Of a stretch of DNA of 64,000 nt, positions 12,313 to 20,907 are shown one piece after another. How positions within the stretch are numbered: the stretch's first letter is position 1; every line of letters begins with the position of its first letter. This DNA comes from Streptomyces spectabilis (GTDB lineage Bacteria > Actinomycetota > Actinomycetes > Streptomycetales > Streptomycetaceae): NCBI RefSeq assembly GCF_008704795.1, contig NZ_CP023690.1, positions 8,008,501 to 8,072,500 on the forward strand. Direction: 5' to 3'. Below the pieces are notes generated by a model. The model did no database searches. It saw only the letters and a list, made by a program, of their open reading frames with translations, and was not told the DNA's origin. Both the position numbers and the translations under genes were made by a program.

Positions 12313-13293
12313 ATGACCGCGACGGTCCACGCCCCCGCGGCGGCCGCCCCCGAGCCAACCGCCGACGTGCCCGGGCGCACGGCACGACGCGTGGCCGAGC
12401 GCCGCAGACACACCGCGGCGGGCGTCCTGATGGCCCCGTTCTTCCTCCTGCTCACCGCCGTCTTCCTCGTCCCCGTCGGCACCGCGGTGTGGCTGAGCTT
12501 CTTCAGCGACGACCAGCCGGGCCTCGGCTTCGGCCCCGAGCGCACCGTCTTCGTGGGCGCGCGCTCCTACGCCGCCGTGCTCACCGACCCCACGTTCCTG
12601 TCCGGGCTCGGCACGGTCGCGCTCTACTGCCTGCTCTACATCCCGCTGATGGTGCTCGGCTCCCTCGCCCTCGCGCTGCTCCTCGACTCCGGCGTCGTAC
12701 GCCTGCGCGCCTGGGCACAGCTCGGCCTGTTCCTGCCGCACGCGGTGCCCGGCATCATCGCCGCCCTGATCTGGCTCTACCTGTACACGCCCGGCATCAG
12801 CCCGGTCATCGACGCCCTCAACAAGGCGGACATCACGGTGGACTTCCTCGGCCTGCACACCACGCTGCCGTCGATCGTGAACATCGCCCTGTGGAGCAAC
12901 CTCGGCTACAACATGGTCGTCTTCTACGCCGCCCTCCAGGCGGTCCCGCGCGAGGTCGTCGAGGCGGCGGTCGTCGACGGGGCGGGGCCGGTGCGCACCG
13001 CGCTCCAGGTGAAGGCGCCGCTCGTGCGCTCCTCGATCGTGGTGGTCGCGATGTTCACCCTGATCTGGGCGCTCCAGCTGTTCACCGAGCCGATGCTGCT
13101 CAGCCAGTCCTCACAGATGATCAACTCGCGGTTCTCGCCCAGCATGTACGTCTACGACGCCGCCTTCACCCGCAACAACTACTCGCTCGCGGCCGCGGCC
13201 TCGGTGATCCTGCTCGCCCTCACCGTCGCCGTGTCCTACGGCGTCACCCGCTGGACGAGCCGCGTCGACCGGGCCGAGGGAGCCACCCGATGA
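12313..13293 (+). CDS. ABC sugar transporter permease (MalF type)
   Basis: The 326-aa inner-membrane protein has about six helices after a hydrophilic N-terminus. It has the cytoplasmic EAA loop EAAVVDGAGPVRTALQVKAP (around residue 218) that contacts the ATPase. ATG 12313 was preferred over the in-frame GTG 12304 because of AAAGGCAGG at good distance. No ATPase is encoded nearby, so the pair probably uses a shared MsiK-type ATPase, as Streptomyces sugar transporters do. Confidence 0.92.
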   Translation: MTATVHAPAAAAPEPTADVPGRTARRVAERRRHTAAGVLMAPFFLLLTAVFLVPVGTAVWLSFFSDDQPGLGFGPERTVFVGARSYAAVLTDPTFLSGLGTVALYCLLYIPLMVLGSLALALLLDSGVVRLRAWAQLGLFLPHAVPGIIAALIWLYLYTPGISPVIDALNKADITVDFLGLHTTLPSIVNIALWSNLGYNMVVFYAALQAVPREVVEAAVVDGAGPVRTALQVKAPLVRSSIVVVAMFTLIWALQLFTEPMLLSQSSQMINSRFSPSMYVYDAAFTRNNYSLAAAASVILLALTVAVSYGVTRWTSRVDRAEGATR

Positions 13294-14147
13294 GCGCGCA
13301 CAGCTCCACGCGCCCGCGCCTGCTCGGCCGGGCCACGGTCAACGCGGTCGTCGCGCTCTGCGTCCTCTACACGCTCCTGCCCGTCCTGTGGCTGGTGCTC
13401 GCCGCGACGAAGACCCGCGACGCCCTCTTCAGCAGCAGCCTGCTGTCCTTCGGCGACTTCTCCCTGGTCCAGAACGTCAAGGACGTGTTCGCCATGGACG
13501 GCGGCCTGTACGGGCGCTGGTACGGCAACAGCCTGCTCTACGCCGTCCTGGGCGCCGCGCTCGGCGCGCTGATCAGCGTCGCCTGCGGCTACGCCTTCGA
13601 CAAGTACCGCTTCCGGCACAAGGAGAAGCTGTTCGGCCTGGTGCTCGCGGCGGTCATGGTGCCGCAGACGGTCCTCGCACTGCCCCTGTACCTGCTGGCC
13701 TCCGAGACCGGTCTGGTCAACACCTTCTGGTCGGTCTTCATCCCCGTCCTCTTCAACCCGTTCGGCGTCTATCTGGGCCGGGTCTTCAGCCAGGGCTACG
13801 TGCCCGACGAGGTCCTGGAGGCGGCCCGCGTCGACGGCGCCGGCGAGCTGACGACGTACGTCCGCGTCTGTCTGCGCATGCTCGGCCCCGGTCTCGTCAC
13901 CGTGTTCCTCTTCCAGCTCACCGCGATCTGGAACAACTTCTTCCTGCCGATGGTGATGCTGTCGGACCAGGACCTCTATCCGGTGAGCCTCGGCCTGTAC
14001 CAGTGGAACAGCCAGGCGACCGTCTCGCCCGAGTACTACCCGGTCGTGATCACCGGCTCGCTGCTCGCGGTCGTCCCGCTCATACTCGCCTTCGCCCTCC
14101 TGCAGCGGTTCTGGCGCTCCGGCCTCACGGCGGGGGCGGTCAAGTGA
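13290..14147 (+). CDS. ABC sugar transporter permease (MalG type)
   Basis: The 285-aa partner permease overlaps the previous gene by the ATGA arrangement. It shows six hydrophobic segments and the EAA loop EAARVDGAGELTTYVRVCL (around residue 182). The long first periplasmic loop and the ending VPLILAFALLQRFW fit MalG-like proteins. Tight coupling implies stoichiometric expression with the MalF-type subunit. Confidence 0.92.
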   Translation: MSAHSSTRPRLLGRATVNAVVALCVLYTLLPVLWLVLAATKTRDALFSSSLLSFGDFSLVQNVKDVFAMDGGLYGRWYGNSLLYAVLGAALGALISVACGYAFDKYRFRHKEKLFGLVLAAVMVPQTVLALPLYLLASETGLVNTFWSVFIPVLFNPFGVYLGRVFSQGYVPDEVLEAARVDGAGELTTYVRVCLRMLGPGLVTVFLFQLTAIWNNFFLPMVMLSDQDLYPVSLGLYQWNSQATVSPEYYPVVITGSLLAVVPLILAFALLQRFWRSGLTAGAVK

Positions 14148-15151
14148 CCCGGCCCCGCACCGCCCTCGCCATGTCGTCGCGGGCCGCGGCGGCCGTCTTC
14201 GCCCCGCGCTCGCTCGCCGCGCTCGCCGAGGTCTGCGACCTGGCGCCGCCGCCCGCGCTCGACGACCTGACGACCGCCCGCGCCAAGGAGGTGCTCGCCG
14301 ACGTCGAGGTCCTCGTGACGGGCTGGGGCTGCCCGCCGCTCGACGCCGACGCGCTCGCGGCGGCACCCCGCCTCAAGGCCGTGGTGCACGCGGCCGGTTC
14401 GGTGCGCGCGCACGTCACCGACGCCTGCTGGGAACGGGGCCTCGCGGTGTCGTCGGCCGCCGCGGCCAACGCGCTGCCGGTCGCCGAGTACACCCTCGCG
14501 ATGATCCTGCTGCACGGCAAGCACGTCCTGGAGCGGGCCCGCGACTACCGCCGCGACCGCGAGCGCGCCGACTGGCTGCTCACCCCCCGCGAGGTGGGCA
14601 ACTACCGCCGCACCGTGGGCATCCTCTCCGCCTCGCTGATCGGCCGCCGGGTCATCGAGCTGCTGCGCCCCTTCGACTTCGAGGTGCTCCTTCACGACCC
14701 GTACGTCACCGCCGCGCAGGCCGCCGAGCTCGGCGCGGAGCCGGTGAGCCTGCCCGCACTCTTCGCGCGCGGCGACCTGGTGAGCGTGCACACGCCGCTC
14801 CTTCCCGCGACCCGCGGCCTGGTCGGCCGGGAGCTGCTGGCCTCGATGCGGCGGGGAGCCACCCTGATCAACACCTCGCGCGGCGCGGTCGTCGACCAGG
14901 ACGCCCTCACCGACGTGGTGCGCACGGGCCGGATCCGGGCGGTGCTCGACGTGACGGACCCCGAAGTCCTGCCCCCCGGCCACCCGTTGTGGGACTGCCC
15001 CGGCGCCCTGATCACCCCGCACCTCGCGGGCTCCCAGGGCAGCGAGTGGCAGCGCCTCGCCGACACGGCCGTCGGCGAGGTGGCCCGCTGGGCCGCGGGC
15101 GCGGGCCTCGCCCATCCCGTACGACGCGAAAGGCTGGCGTACCTGGCATGA
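14144..15151 (+). CDS. D-isomer-specific 2-hydroxyacid dehydrogenase family protein with altered NAD-binding loop
   Basis: The 335-aa protein has the overall plan of D-2-hydroxyacid dehydrogenases: catalytic Arg in LINTSRGAVVDQDAL, the Glu region VLDVTDPEVLPPGHPL and the His in ITPHLAGSQGSE. The dinucleotide loop, normally GxGxxG, reads GILSASLIG, so two glycines are replaced by Ser. The fold may still bind NAD or may act on another cofactor. It overlaps the permease gene (GTGA) and precedes a DUF2264 gene, so it probably handles an acid or keto-acid from the imported glycan. Confidence 0.85.
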   Translation: MTRPRTALAMSSRAAAAVFAPRSLAALAEVCDLAPPPALDDLTTARAKEVLADVEVLVTGWGCPPLDADALAAAPRLKAVVHAAGSVRAHVTDACWERGLAVSSAAAANALPVAEYTLAMILLHGKHVLERARDYRRDRERADWLLTPREVGNYRRTVGILSASLIGRRVIELLRPFDFEVLLHDPYVTAAQAAELGAEPVSLPALFARGDLVSVHTPLLPATRGLVGRELLASMRRGATLINTSRGAVVDQDALTDVVRTGRIRAVLDVTDPEVLPPGHPLWDCPGALITPHLAGSQGSEWQRLADTAVGEVARWAAGAGLAHPVRRERLAYLA

Positions 15152-17064
15152 GCATCCCCTTCGACCTGCCCGCGGACGACCGGGACCTGAGCCCGCACAC
15201 CGGGTACACCCGCGCGCACTGGGAAGCCGTCGCCGACGGGCTGCTCGGCGCCGCGTGGCGCTGGGCGACGCCCGGGGGCGCCCTGCTCGACCTGCCGGGC
15301 CGCCCCTCCGCGTCCGGGGTCCGCTCGGACGGGCTGGAGGGCTATGCCCGTACGTTCCTCGCGGCGGGCTTCCGGGTCGCGGGGGCGGGCGGCGCGGACC
15401 CGCACGGCTGGCTCGAGCGGTACGCGCGGGGCCTCGCGGCGGGCACCCGCACGCCCGGCCGTGACGACACCGAGTCGTGGCCGCTGATCCTCGACCACCA
15501 CGTACAGGGCCAGCCGATGGTGGAGTCGGCGTCCGTCGCGCTCGGCCTGGCGCTGACCCGGCCGTGGCTGTGGGACCGGCTCGACGACGCCGTGCGGGAC
15601 CGCGCGGAGAGCTGGCTGCGCGGCGCGCTCACCCACGTCCCCTCGCCCAACAACTGGTATCTGTTCCCCTTCACGGTGGCGTCCTTCCTGGAGTCCGTCG
15701 GCCGCGGCGACGAGGCGACGGCGCGCGCCATGGAGCGTGCGCTCGGCCTCCTGGAGACGTGGTACCGGGGCGACGGCTGGTACGCCGACGGCGACGGGCG
15801 GGCCTTCGACCACTACAACGGCTGGGCCCTGCACCTGTATCCGCTGCTGCACGCGCACCTGACGGGCGACGCGGCCCTCGCGGACCGGCTCGGGCCGCGC
15901 CTTCGCGCGCACCTGGAGGGCTACGCGCTGCTCTTCGGCGGGGACGGCGCGCCGGTCCACTTCGGGCGCTCGCTCACCTACCGCTTCGCCGCCGCGGCGG
16001 CCATCGGCGTCGGCGCGGTGACCGGGCACACCCCGCTGTCGCCCGGCACGTCGCGCCGCGTCGCCAGCGGGGCCCTGCGCCACTTCCTCGACCGCGGCGC
16101 GCTCACCGCCGACGGGCTGCTGAGCCTCGGCTGGCACGGGCCGCACGCCGCCACGCTCCAGGCCTACTCGGGCCCGGCCTCCCCGTACTGGGCGGCGAAG
16201 GCCTTCGTGGCGCTGCTCGCCCCCGCGAGCGACCCGCTGTGGACGGCGACGGAGGAGCCCGCGCCGAGCGAGGCGGGGGACCGGGTGCTCGCGCTGCCCG
16301 CGCCGGGTCTCCTCGTACAGGCGACACGGGCGGACGGGATCGTCCGCCTGCACAACCACGGCAGCGACCACGTCCGGCCGCACGAGGGCGAGTCCGCGGC
16401 GCGGGACGACCCGCACTACGGGCGGCTCGCGTACTCCACGCACACCGGCCCCACCTCGCCCGGCAACACCGCGGACAACCATCTGGCGGTGGTGGTCGAC
16501 GGCGTCGCGAGCGTCCGGCGCCGCATCCGCCCGCTGGGCGCGGGGCACGGCGACGGCTGGGGCTGGGCCGCCTCCTGGCACCGGCCGGTGTTCGGCTCGG
16601 GACCGCCGATGGTGCCCGGCCTGCGCGTCGACAGCGTGACCGTCGCGCGCGGCCGGTACGAGGTGCGGGTCCACCGGGTCGTGGGCGCCCCGCCCGGCGC
16701 GCGGGTGACGCTCACCGGCTGGGCCACGCGGGCGCTCCGCTCGGAACTCCTCGGCCTGTACGGCTGGGATGGGCCGGACGAGGTGCGGGCCCCCGCGGGC
16801 ACGGCGTACGAGCCGTGGGTGCGGCTGCCCCGGCTCTCGGCCGCCGCCGGGGGCACCGGGGTGTTCGTGGCCCTGGCCTCGCTGAGCGCGGAGCCGCTGC
16901 CGCTCGCCTCCGCCGTCCGTGAGGTCGTCCTGTCCGGTGGCGAGGTGCTGGTGCGGTGGGCGGACGGCTCGCGGACCACGGTTGGCTTCGAGCCGCGGGT
17001 GCGGCATGAGGGGGTCGCGGTTGACCGGCCTCCGGCCTCGTCCTCAAACGCCGGACGGGCTTGA
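15148..17064 (+). CDS. DUF2264 protein, likely glycan-degrading (alpha/alpha-barrel) enzyme
   Basis: The 638-aa intracellular protein has DUF2264 traits: an all-helical N-terminal two thirds (SDGLEGYARTFLAAGFR, SPNNWYLFPFTVASFLESVG, YADGDGRAFDHYNGWALHLY, GHTPLSPGTSRR) and a beta-rich C-terminal part (VRLHNHGSDHV, STHTGPTSPGNTADNHLAVVVDG). The conserved Asn, Tyr, His and Asp in those blocks resemble glycoside hydrolase/lyase active sites of the (alpha/alpha)6 type, but the reaction is not established. It is the last gene of the uptake operon. Its final ~10 residues (SSSNAGRA) are encoded by the first unit of a 43-bp repeat that runs on downstream, so the native C-terminus was probably replaced. 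Confidence 0.82.
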   Translation: MSIPFDLPADDRDLSPHTGYTRAHWEAVADGLLGAAWRWATPGGALLDLPGRPSASGVRSDGLEGYARTFLAAGFRVAGAGGADPHGWLERYARGLAAGTRTPGRDDTESWPLILDHHVQGQPMVESASVALGLALTRPWLWDRLDDAVRDRAESWLRGALTHVPSPNNWYLFPFTVASFLESVGRGDEATARAMERALGLLETWYRGDGWYADGDGRAFDHYNGWALHLYPLLHAHLTGDAALADRLGPRLRAHLEGYALLFGGDGAPVHFGRSLTYRFAAAAAIGVGAVTGHTPLSPGTSRRVASGALRHFLDRGALTADGLLSLGWHGPHAATLQAYSGPASPYWAAKAFVALLAPASDPLWTATEEPAPSEAGDRVLALPAPGLLVQATRADGIVRLHNHGSDHVRPHEGESAARDDPHYGRLAYSTHTGPTSPGNTADNHLAVVVDGVASVRRRIRPLGAGHGDGWGWAASWHRPVFGSGPPMVPGLRVDSVTVARGRYEVRVHRVVGAPPGARVTLTGWATRALRSELLGLYGWDGPDEVRAPAGTAYEPWVRLPRLSAAAGGTGVFVALASLSAEPLPLASAVREVVLSGGEVLVRWADGSRTTVGFEPRVRHEGVAVDRPPASSSNAGRA

Positions 17065-17180
17065 TCGTCGCGCTGCGCGCTCGTCCTCAAACGCCGGACG
17101 GGCTTGGTGGTTGCGCTGTGCGTTCGTCGCCAGCCGCCGGACGGGCTTGAAGGTTGCGCTGCGTGCTCGTCGTCCCTGTC
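17037..17180. repeat. 43-bp tandem repeat, three units plus a partial fourth
   Basis: Units begin at 17037, 17080, 17123 and 17166, exactly 43 bp apart. The first two share CTCGTCCTCAAACGCCGGAC and all three share GCCGGACGGGCTTG; the third and fourth diverge. The array spans the end of the DUF2264 gene and the gap to the convergent hydrolase gene, where it may act as terminator or structural spacer. Confidence 0.88.
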
Positions 17181-17182
17181 GC

Positions 17183-18064
17183 TCAGCGCGTGTCGAGTAC
17201 CTCGCGGAGCTTCGTCGCGAACGGTTGCGGCTCGCCGTGCTGGCCGTACTCGCCGCCCAGGAAGCCCCCGTGGTGGCTGGGGAAGACCTCCGGGGCCAGG
17301 CCGAGGCGCTCGGCGATCGCCAGGCCCGAGCGGGCCGCCAGCTCGTCCTCGGACTCCTTGCCGACCGCGATGACGACGCGCGTGGACGCGGCGGCGAGGG
17401 CGTCGAAGTCGGGCCGGTAGCCGCAGCAGCCGCGCAGATTCTGCCCGAGCAGCGCGTCGTCGCGGGAGCCGTCGTCCTCGGTCGGGAGGCCGAAGTCGGC
17501 CGGGTTCGGCCCGGGCGCGTCGGCGTAGCCGTCCGGCAGCGGTCCCTTCTGCATCGTCAGCGCGATGAACTTGGCCATCGCGGGCCCCATGCCCTCGCGC
17601 CGGTACGTCCGGTGGATGTCCTCGACGGCCGCCCACGCCTGCTCGTGGTCCGGCACGGTCCGCACCGCGGGCGGCTCGTGCGCCACGAGCGTGCGCACCA
17701 GGCCGGGATGGCGCGTGACGAGCGCGAGGCCGTTCACCGCCCCGCCGCTGCTGGCGAACACGTCCACCGCCCCGAAGCCGAGCGCCTCGATGAGCCGCCG
17801 CAGGTCCTCGGCGTGCTCGTCCGGCGTCAACTCGCCCTCGCCGTCGGTCCGGACGCTGCGCCCGGTGCCGCGCGGATCGTAGGTGACGACGACCCGGTCG
17901 TCGAAGTGCGAGGCGAGTGTCGTGAATCCGGCGGCGTCCATCGGCGAGCCGATGAGCAGCAGCACGGGGTGGTCCGCGCCCGTGTCCCCCAACCCGCCCC
18001 GAACGTCGTACGTGAGAGTGGCACCGGACGTGTCCAGGGTGTAGGTGTCGAGCTTCGTGGTCAT
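17183..18064 (-). CDS. Alpha/beta-hydrolase
   Basis: The 293-aa cytoplasmic protein has LLLIGSPMDAAGF (oxyanion region), YDPRGTGRS, the nucleophile elbow in VFASSGGAVNGL (Ser about residue 104) and the late His in FPSHHGGFLGG. These fit esterase/haloperoxidase-like hydrolases. The start at 18064 has GAGGAG 5 bp ahead; upstream in-frame codons give a poor N-terminus. It ends at the 43-bp repeat array and is transcribed away from the bacA-like operon. The substrate is unknown. Confidence 0.88.
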   Translation of the reverse strand: MTTKLDTYTLDTSGATLTYDVRGGLGDTGADHPVLLLIGSPMDAAGFTTLASHFDDRVVVTYDPRGTGRSVRTDGEGELTPDEHAEDLRRLIEALGFGAVDVFASSGGAVNGLALVTRHPGLVRTLVAHEPPAVRTVPDHEQAWAAVEDIHRTYRREGMGPAMAKFIALTMQKGPLPDGYADAPGPNPADFGLPTEDDGSRDDALLGQNLRGCCGYRPDFDALAAASTRVVIAVGKESEDELAARSGLAIAERLGLAPEVFPSHHGGFLGGEYGQHGEPQPFATKLREVLDTR

Positions 18065-18478
18065 GGTGTCTCCTCGGGTCTCATCGGTCGGCGCGGCCGC
18101 TGTCACCCATAAGACGGCCGGCCCCGGCGAAACTCATCGCCGCCGGAGCGAGAACGTGACGTGACCCGGGAGCGACCGGGTGCCGACCGGGCCTCCCGGC
18201 GCGCTCCCACATGACGCGATGCCTACGCCGGAACACCGATCCGTCGATGAAAGCAGGGCATGCGTCACCCCCAACAGCGGAGTTTTTCGCGGGATTTCCG
18301 GACAGCTGATCGGGTCGAAATGGCCAGGGTGTGGAAAACCCGTCGGTGCGGCACCGCCGCGCTGGCCGCCGCGGGCCGGGGCTGCCTAGGATCGCCGACG
18401 CGGGCCCAGTGGCGCGGCACGCGAAGCGCGTGTCGCGCCGGGCGTCACCCGGAGAAATTCGACGCCGTCGACAGGCGC
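18065..18478. other. Divergent intergenic region, hydrolase / bacA-like operon
   Basis: This stretch contains no convincing ORF or RNA gene. It has an A/T-richer patch (GGAGTTTTTCGCGGGATTTCC around 18280) that may hold the hydrolase promoter. The 13-bp repeat array follows. Confidence 0.4.
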
Positions 18479-18530
18479 GACCGGTATCTGTGACCGATGC
18501 GTGTGACCAGCATGGGCGACCGGTATGCGC
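18479..18530 (+). promoter_or_regulatory. Four 13-bp tandem repeats before the bacA-like gene
   Basis: GACC recurs at 18479, 18492, 18505 and 18518, an exact 13-bp period. The first and last units share GACCGGTAT and the middle ones GACCGAT and GACCAGC. The array ends 30 bp before the first start codon of the operon. It looks like a multi-site operator; the SARP-type regulator of the same locus is the obvious candidate ligand. Confidence 0.6.
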
Positions 18531-18560
18531 GGGGGAATTCAGAAAACTCTGGAGAGTGGC

Positions 18561-19142
18561 ATGATGACGGGGGAACAAACATGCGTCGACACGCTTTCGC
18601 CGACGTCGATCGGTGACATTCGCTATCTGCACACCCTCGGCCCGACCGGCACCAATCTGGAGTCGGCGGCCCATCTGTGGTTCCAGCGGCACGGACTTCA
18701 GAACGACGGGCAGGTCGTCCTGCACACGTCCCTGGAGGACGCCATGGCGAGCGTGCCCAGGACCGGCGCCCACGCCCTGGTGGCCTGCGCCGTCTACCCC
18801 GAGCTGCACACGCTCGTCTTCGGCAACCTCCTCACCTGCCGCATGGTCGACTGCTTCCTGTGGCCCACCTTCGAAATGGTGCTCGCCGCCGCGCCCGGCA
18901 CGCACGGCGAGCCGCGCACCGTGGCCACCCACCCCGCCCCGGCCGGGCTCGTGGCCCCCACCAGCGCACGGCAGCTGGTGACCAGCAACGCGCAGGCGGC
19001 CATCGACTGCGCCGACGGCAAGGCCGAGGGCTGCGTCACCACCGTCGTCGCGGCGCGCGCCCAGGGCCTGCGGATCGTCCGCAGCTTCGGCGAGGTCCCG
19101 ATGGTCTACACCGTCCACCAGATGCGGGAGCACGGCCGGTGA
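18561..19142 (+). CDS. BacA/AerD/SalX-like prephenate decarboxylase homologue
   Basis: The 193-aa protein matches the plan of BacA from bacilysin biosynthesis, which decarboxylates prephenate without aromatisation to dihydro-4-hydroxyphenylpyruvate. Aligned points from memory are YLHTLGPTGTNLESAA (BacA has TLGPEGTSSEYAA), ALVACAVYPELH, VATHPAPAGLV, VTSNAQAAIDCADGKAEGCVTT and RIVRSFGEVPMVYTV. Length is near the ~204 aa of BacA. It lacks the C-terminal ACT domain of true prephenate dehydratases. The start has GGAGAGTGGC before ATGATG. It heads a six-gene operon with 4-bp overlaps. True dehydratase activity is the main alternative, but the size and the neighbouring aminotransferase and exporter argue for the decarboxylase branch. 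Confidence 0.72.
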   Translation: MMTGEQTCVDTLSPTSIGDIRYLHTLGPTGTNLESAAHLWFQRHGLQNDGQVVLHTSLEDAMASVPRTGAHALVACAVYPELHTLVFGNLLTCRMVDCFLWPTFEMVLAAAPGTHGEPRTVATHPAPAGLVAPTSARQLVTSNAQAAIDCADGKAEGCVTTVVAARAQGLRIVRSFGEVPMVYTVHQMREHGR

Positions 19143-20437
19143 GCGGCACGACGAACGGCGTGCTCGGCCCGGTGCGCGGCACCCACCGCCTCCACGACGA
19201 CCTGCTCGGCGAGGCCGAACGGCTCGGCCGCGGCCTGCTGCCGCGCGTCAACGCTTTCCGGAGCCGCCAGCGCGACGACGGCACCGTGCCCGCCCCCGAC
19301 GATGCCGACCGCCGCGCCCTGCTCGCCGTCAAGGACGAGGCCACCCGCTGGTTCGCCGGGCACGGCAGGGCCGCGCAGGCCGACGCGCTCGCCGCCGACA
19401 TCGAGGGCTGGCTGGCCGCGGGACTCGACACGCCGCCGCACTTCGCCCGCAGCCGCGACGCGCTCACCGCCCCGGCCGACGGCGACTGGGCGGCGTTCCT
19501 CGCCCCCGTCCGGACCACCAACAGCGTGCCGCCCGTCGGCAAGCGACTGGAGTTCTTCCTCGTACGCCGCAAAGAGCCCGACGCGCTGCCCGACCTCGCC
19601 GAGCACTATCCGCACCCGAAGAACAACTGCCAGGCCGCCGTCCTCATCGCGGGCAGCGCGGGACTGGCCGACGGCAACTGCATCGTCTTCTTCCCGGAGA
19701 ACGTCGCCGCCCACGACAAGGTCGCCGAACAGGCCTACGCGATCTTCTTCTTCAGCAAGTTCCGCCGGATCCACGAGACGTACGCCGTGCCGTCCGCGCG
19801 CGCCGTCCTCACCCCCGGCTCCGTGCCCCGCGCCTCCACCGGAATGGACCCCGAAGCCTGCTACCAGGCGCGGGCCGTCTGGGGATATCTGCACGACTAC
19901 TTCCACCACCAGGGGCGATGGCCGCTCGACCGGCACATCAAGCTCAAGATGAACTGGTTCATCGGCCTCCTGGAGGAGCTGAAGGTCGACGCCAGGACCG
20001 CGCTCGCCTGCCACGCCGACCCCGCAGTGCCGTACGCCGACGAGCAGATCGCCATGATCCTCCTGGAGCGGATGTTCCGGTACCCGCTGGACGCCCACGC
20101 CGTGCGCAACTTCGACGCGGGCACCGGCGTGTTCCTCTACTCCTGGCTGCGCGAGCGCCGCGCCCTCACCACCGACCGGACCGGGCTGCTCCGCCTGGAC
20201 CACGACCGGGTGATCGACGGACTGCGGGAGTTGGTCGCCGCCGTCGAGGGTATGGAAGCGGCCGTCAGCACTCCCGCGGAGTACCGCGCGGCCGCCAAGG
20301 CGCTCGTACGGACCCAGCTGCGCGAGGGCGCCGAGGGCGACCGGTACGCCTTCACCGACGACCAGCGGGCGCTCGTGCGGGCGCGGGAGCGGCTCGCCGC
20401 GGCGCCCCCGCCGCGCTTCGCACCGGCCGAGCTGTGA
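19139..20437 (+). CDS. Unrecognised 432-aa protein (possibly DUF6421-like), HDYFHH motif
   Basis: I cannot assign a function. The protein is soluble and mostly helical in its second half. Conserved-looking blocks are TTNSVPPVGKRLEFFLVRR, NNCQAAVLIAGSAGLADGN, YLHDYFHHQGRWPLDRHIKL (about residue 255) and DEQIAMILLERMFRYPLDAHAVRNFD. The clustered His and Glu residues could bind a metal, as in helical di-iron or HD-like enzymes; that is inference. From memory it may match DUF6421, unverified. It overlaps the bacA-like gene by GTGA, so it most likely performs the next step on the prephenate-derived intermediate. Confidence 0.7.
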   Translation: MSGTTNGVLGPVRGTHRLHDDLLGEAERLGRGLLPRVNAFRSRQRDDGTVPAPDDADRRALLAVKDEATRWFAGHGRAAQADALAADIEGWLAAGLDTPPHFARSRDALTAPADGDWAAFLAPVRTTNSVPPVGKRLEFFLVRRKEPDALPDLAEHYPHPKNNCQAAVLIAGSAGLADGNCIVFFPENVAAHDKVAEQAYAIFFFSKFRRIHETYAVPSARAVLTPGSVPRASTGMDPEACYQARAVWGYLHDYFHHQGRWPLDRHIKLKMNWFIGLLEELKVDARTALACHADPAVPYADEQIAMILLERMFRYPLDAHAVRNFDAGTGVFLYSWLRERRALTTDRTGLLRLDHDRVIDGLRELVAAVEGMEAAVSTPAEYRAAAKALVRTQLREGAEGDRYAFTDDQRALVRARERLAAAPPPRFAPAEL

Positions 20438-20472
20438 CCGCGCAGAGCCGAGCCACGAAAGGGCGTACAGCC

Positions 20473-20907
20473 ATGGGGAACCTGGACCGGGCCGCGCTGG
20501 AGGCCGCCGTGCGGCGGTACTTCGAGGCGTGCAACAAGGTCGACCGCGACCTGTTCGCCACCTGCCTCTCCGAAGAGGTCGTGCACTACCTGGCCCACGG
20601 CATGGCGGGGCCCGTGCACGGCATCGACCCGATCGTGGAGCGCTGGGGCGCCGACGTGCGGGCCAACGGCTCCCACTGGGCCGTCGACGCCGTCTACGCC
20701 GACGAGCACACCCGTACGGCCGTCTGCGAGTGGACCGCTTTCAAGCCGCGCCTCGGCAAGGTGCTGCGCGGCGCGGAGGTCTACCGCTTCGACGACACCG
20801 GCCTGATCGACGAGGTCCGCATCTACTACGCGTCGCCGCGCGACGACACCCGCGACGCGAACGAACTGGAAGGGTTCCCCTACGCCGACCGGGGGTTCGC
20901 CACATGA
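20473..20907 (+). CDS. NTF2-fold (SnoaL-like) protein
   Basis: The 144-aa protein has the cone-shaped NTF2/ketosteroid-isomerase-like fold signature: VRRYFEACNKVDRDLFATCLSEEVVHYL, PVHGIDPIVERWG, HWAVDAVYADEHTRTAVCEWTAF, and AEVYRFDDTGLIDEVRIYYASP. Members act as isomerases, cyclases, dehydratases or binders. Here it lies between the unrecognised gene and the aminotransferase. It could move a ring double bond, the job the cupin BacB does in bacilysin biosynthesis (inference). It overlaps the next gene by ATGA. Confidence 0.82.
   Translation: MGNLDRAALEAAVRRYFEACNKVDRDLFATCLSEEVVHYLAHGMAGPVHGIDPIVERWGADVRANGSHWAVDAVYADEHTRTAVCEWTAFKPRLGKVLRGAEVYRFDDTGLIDEVRIYYASPRDDTRDANELEGFPYADRGFAT

Noticed and set aside
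17037..17180. CRISPR array
   Set aside because: Units are contiguous 43-bp tandem copies with no variable spacers and no cas genes are present.
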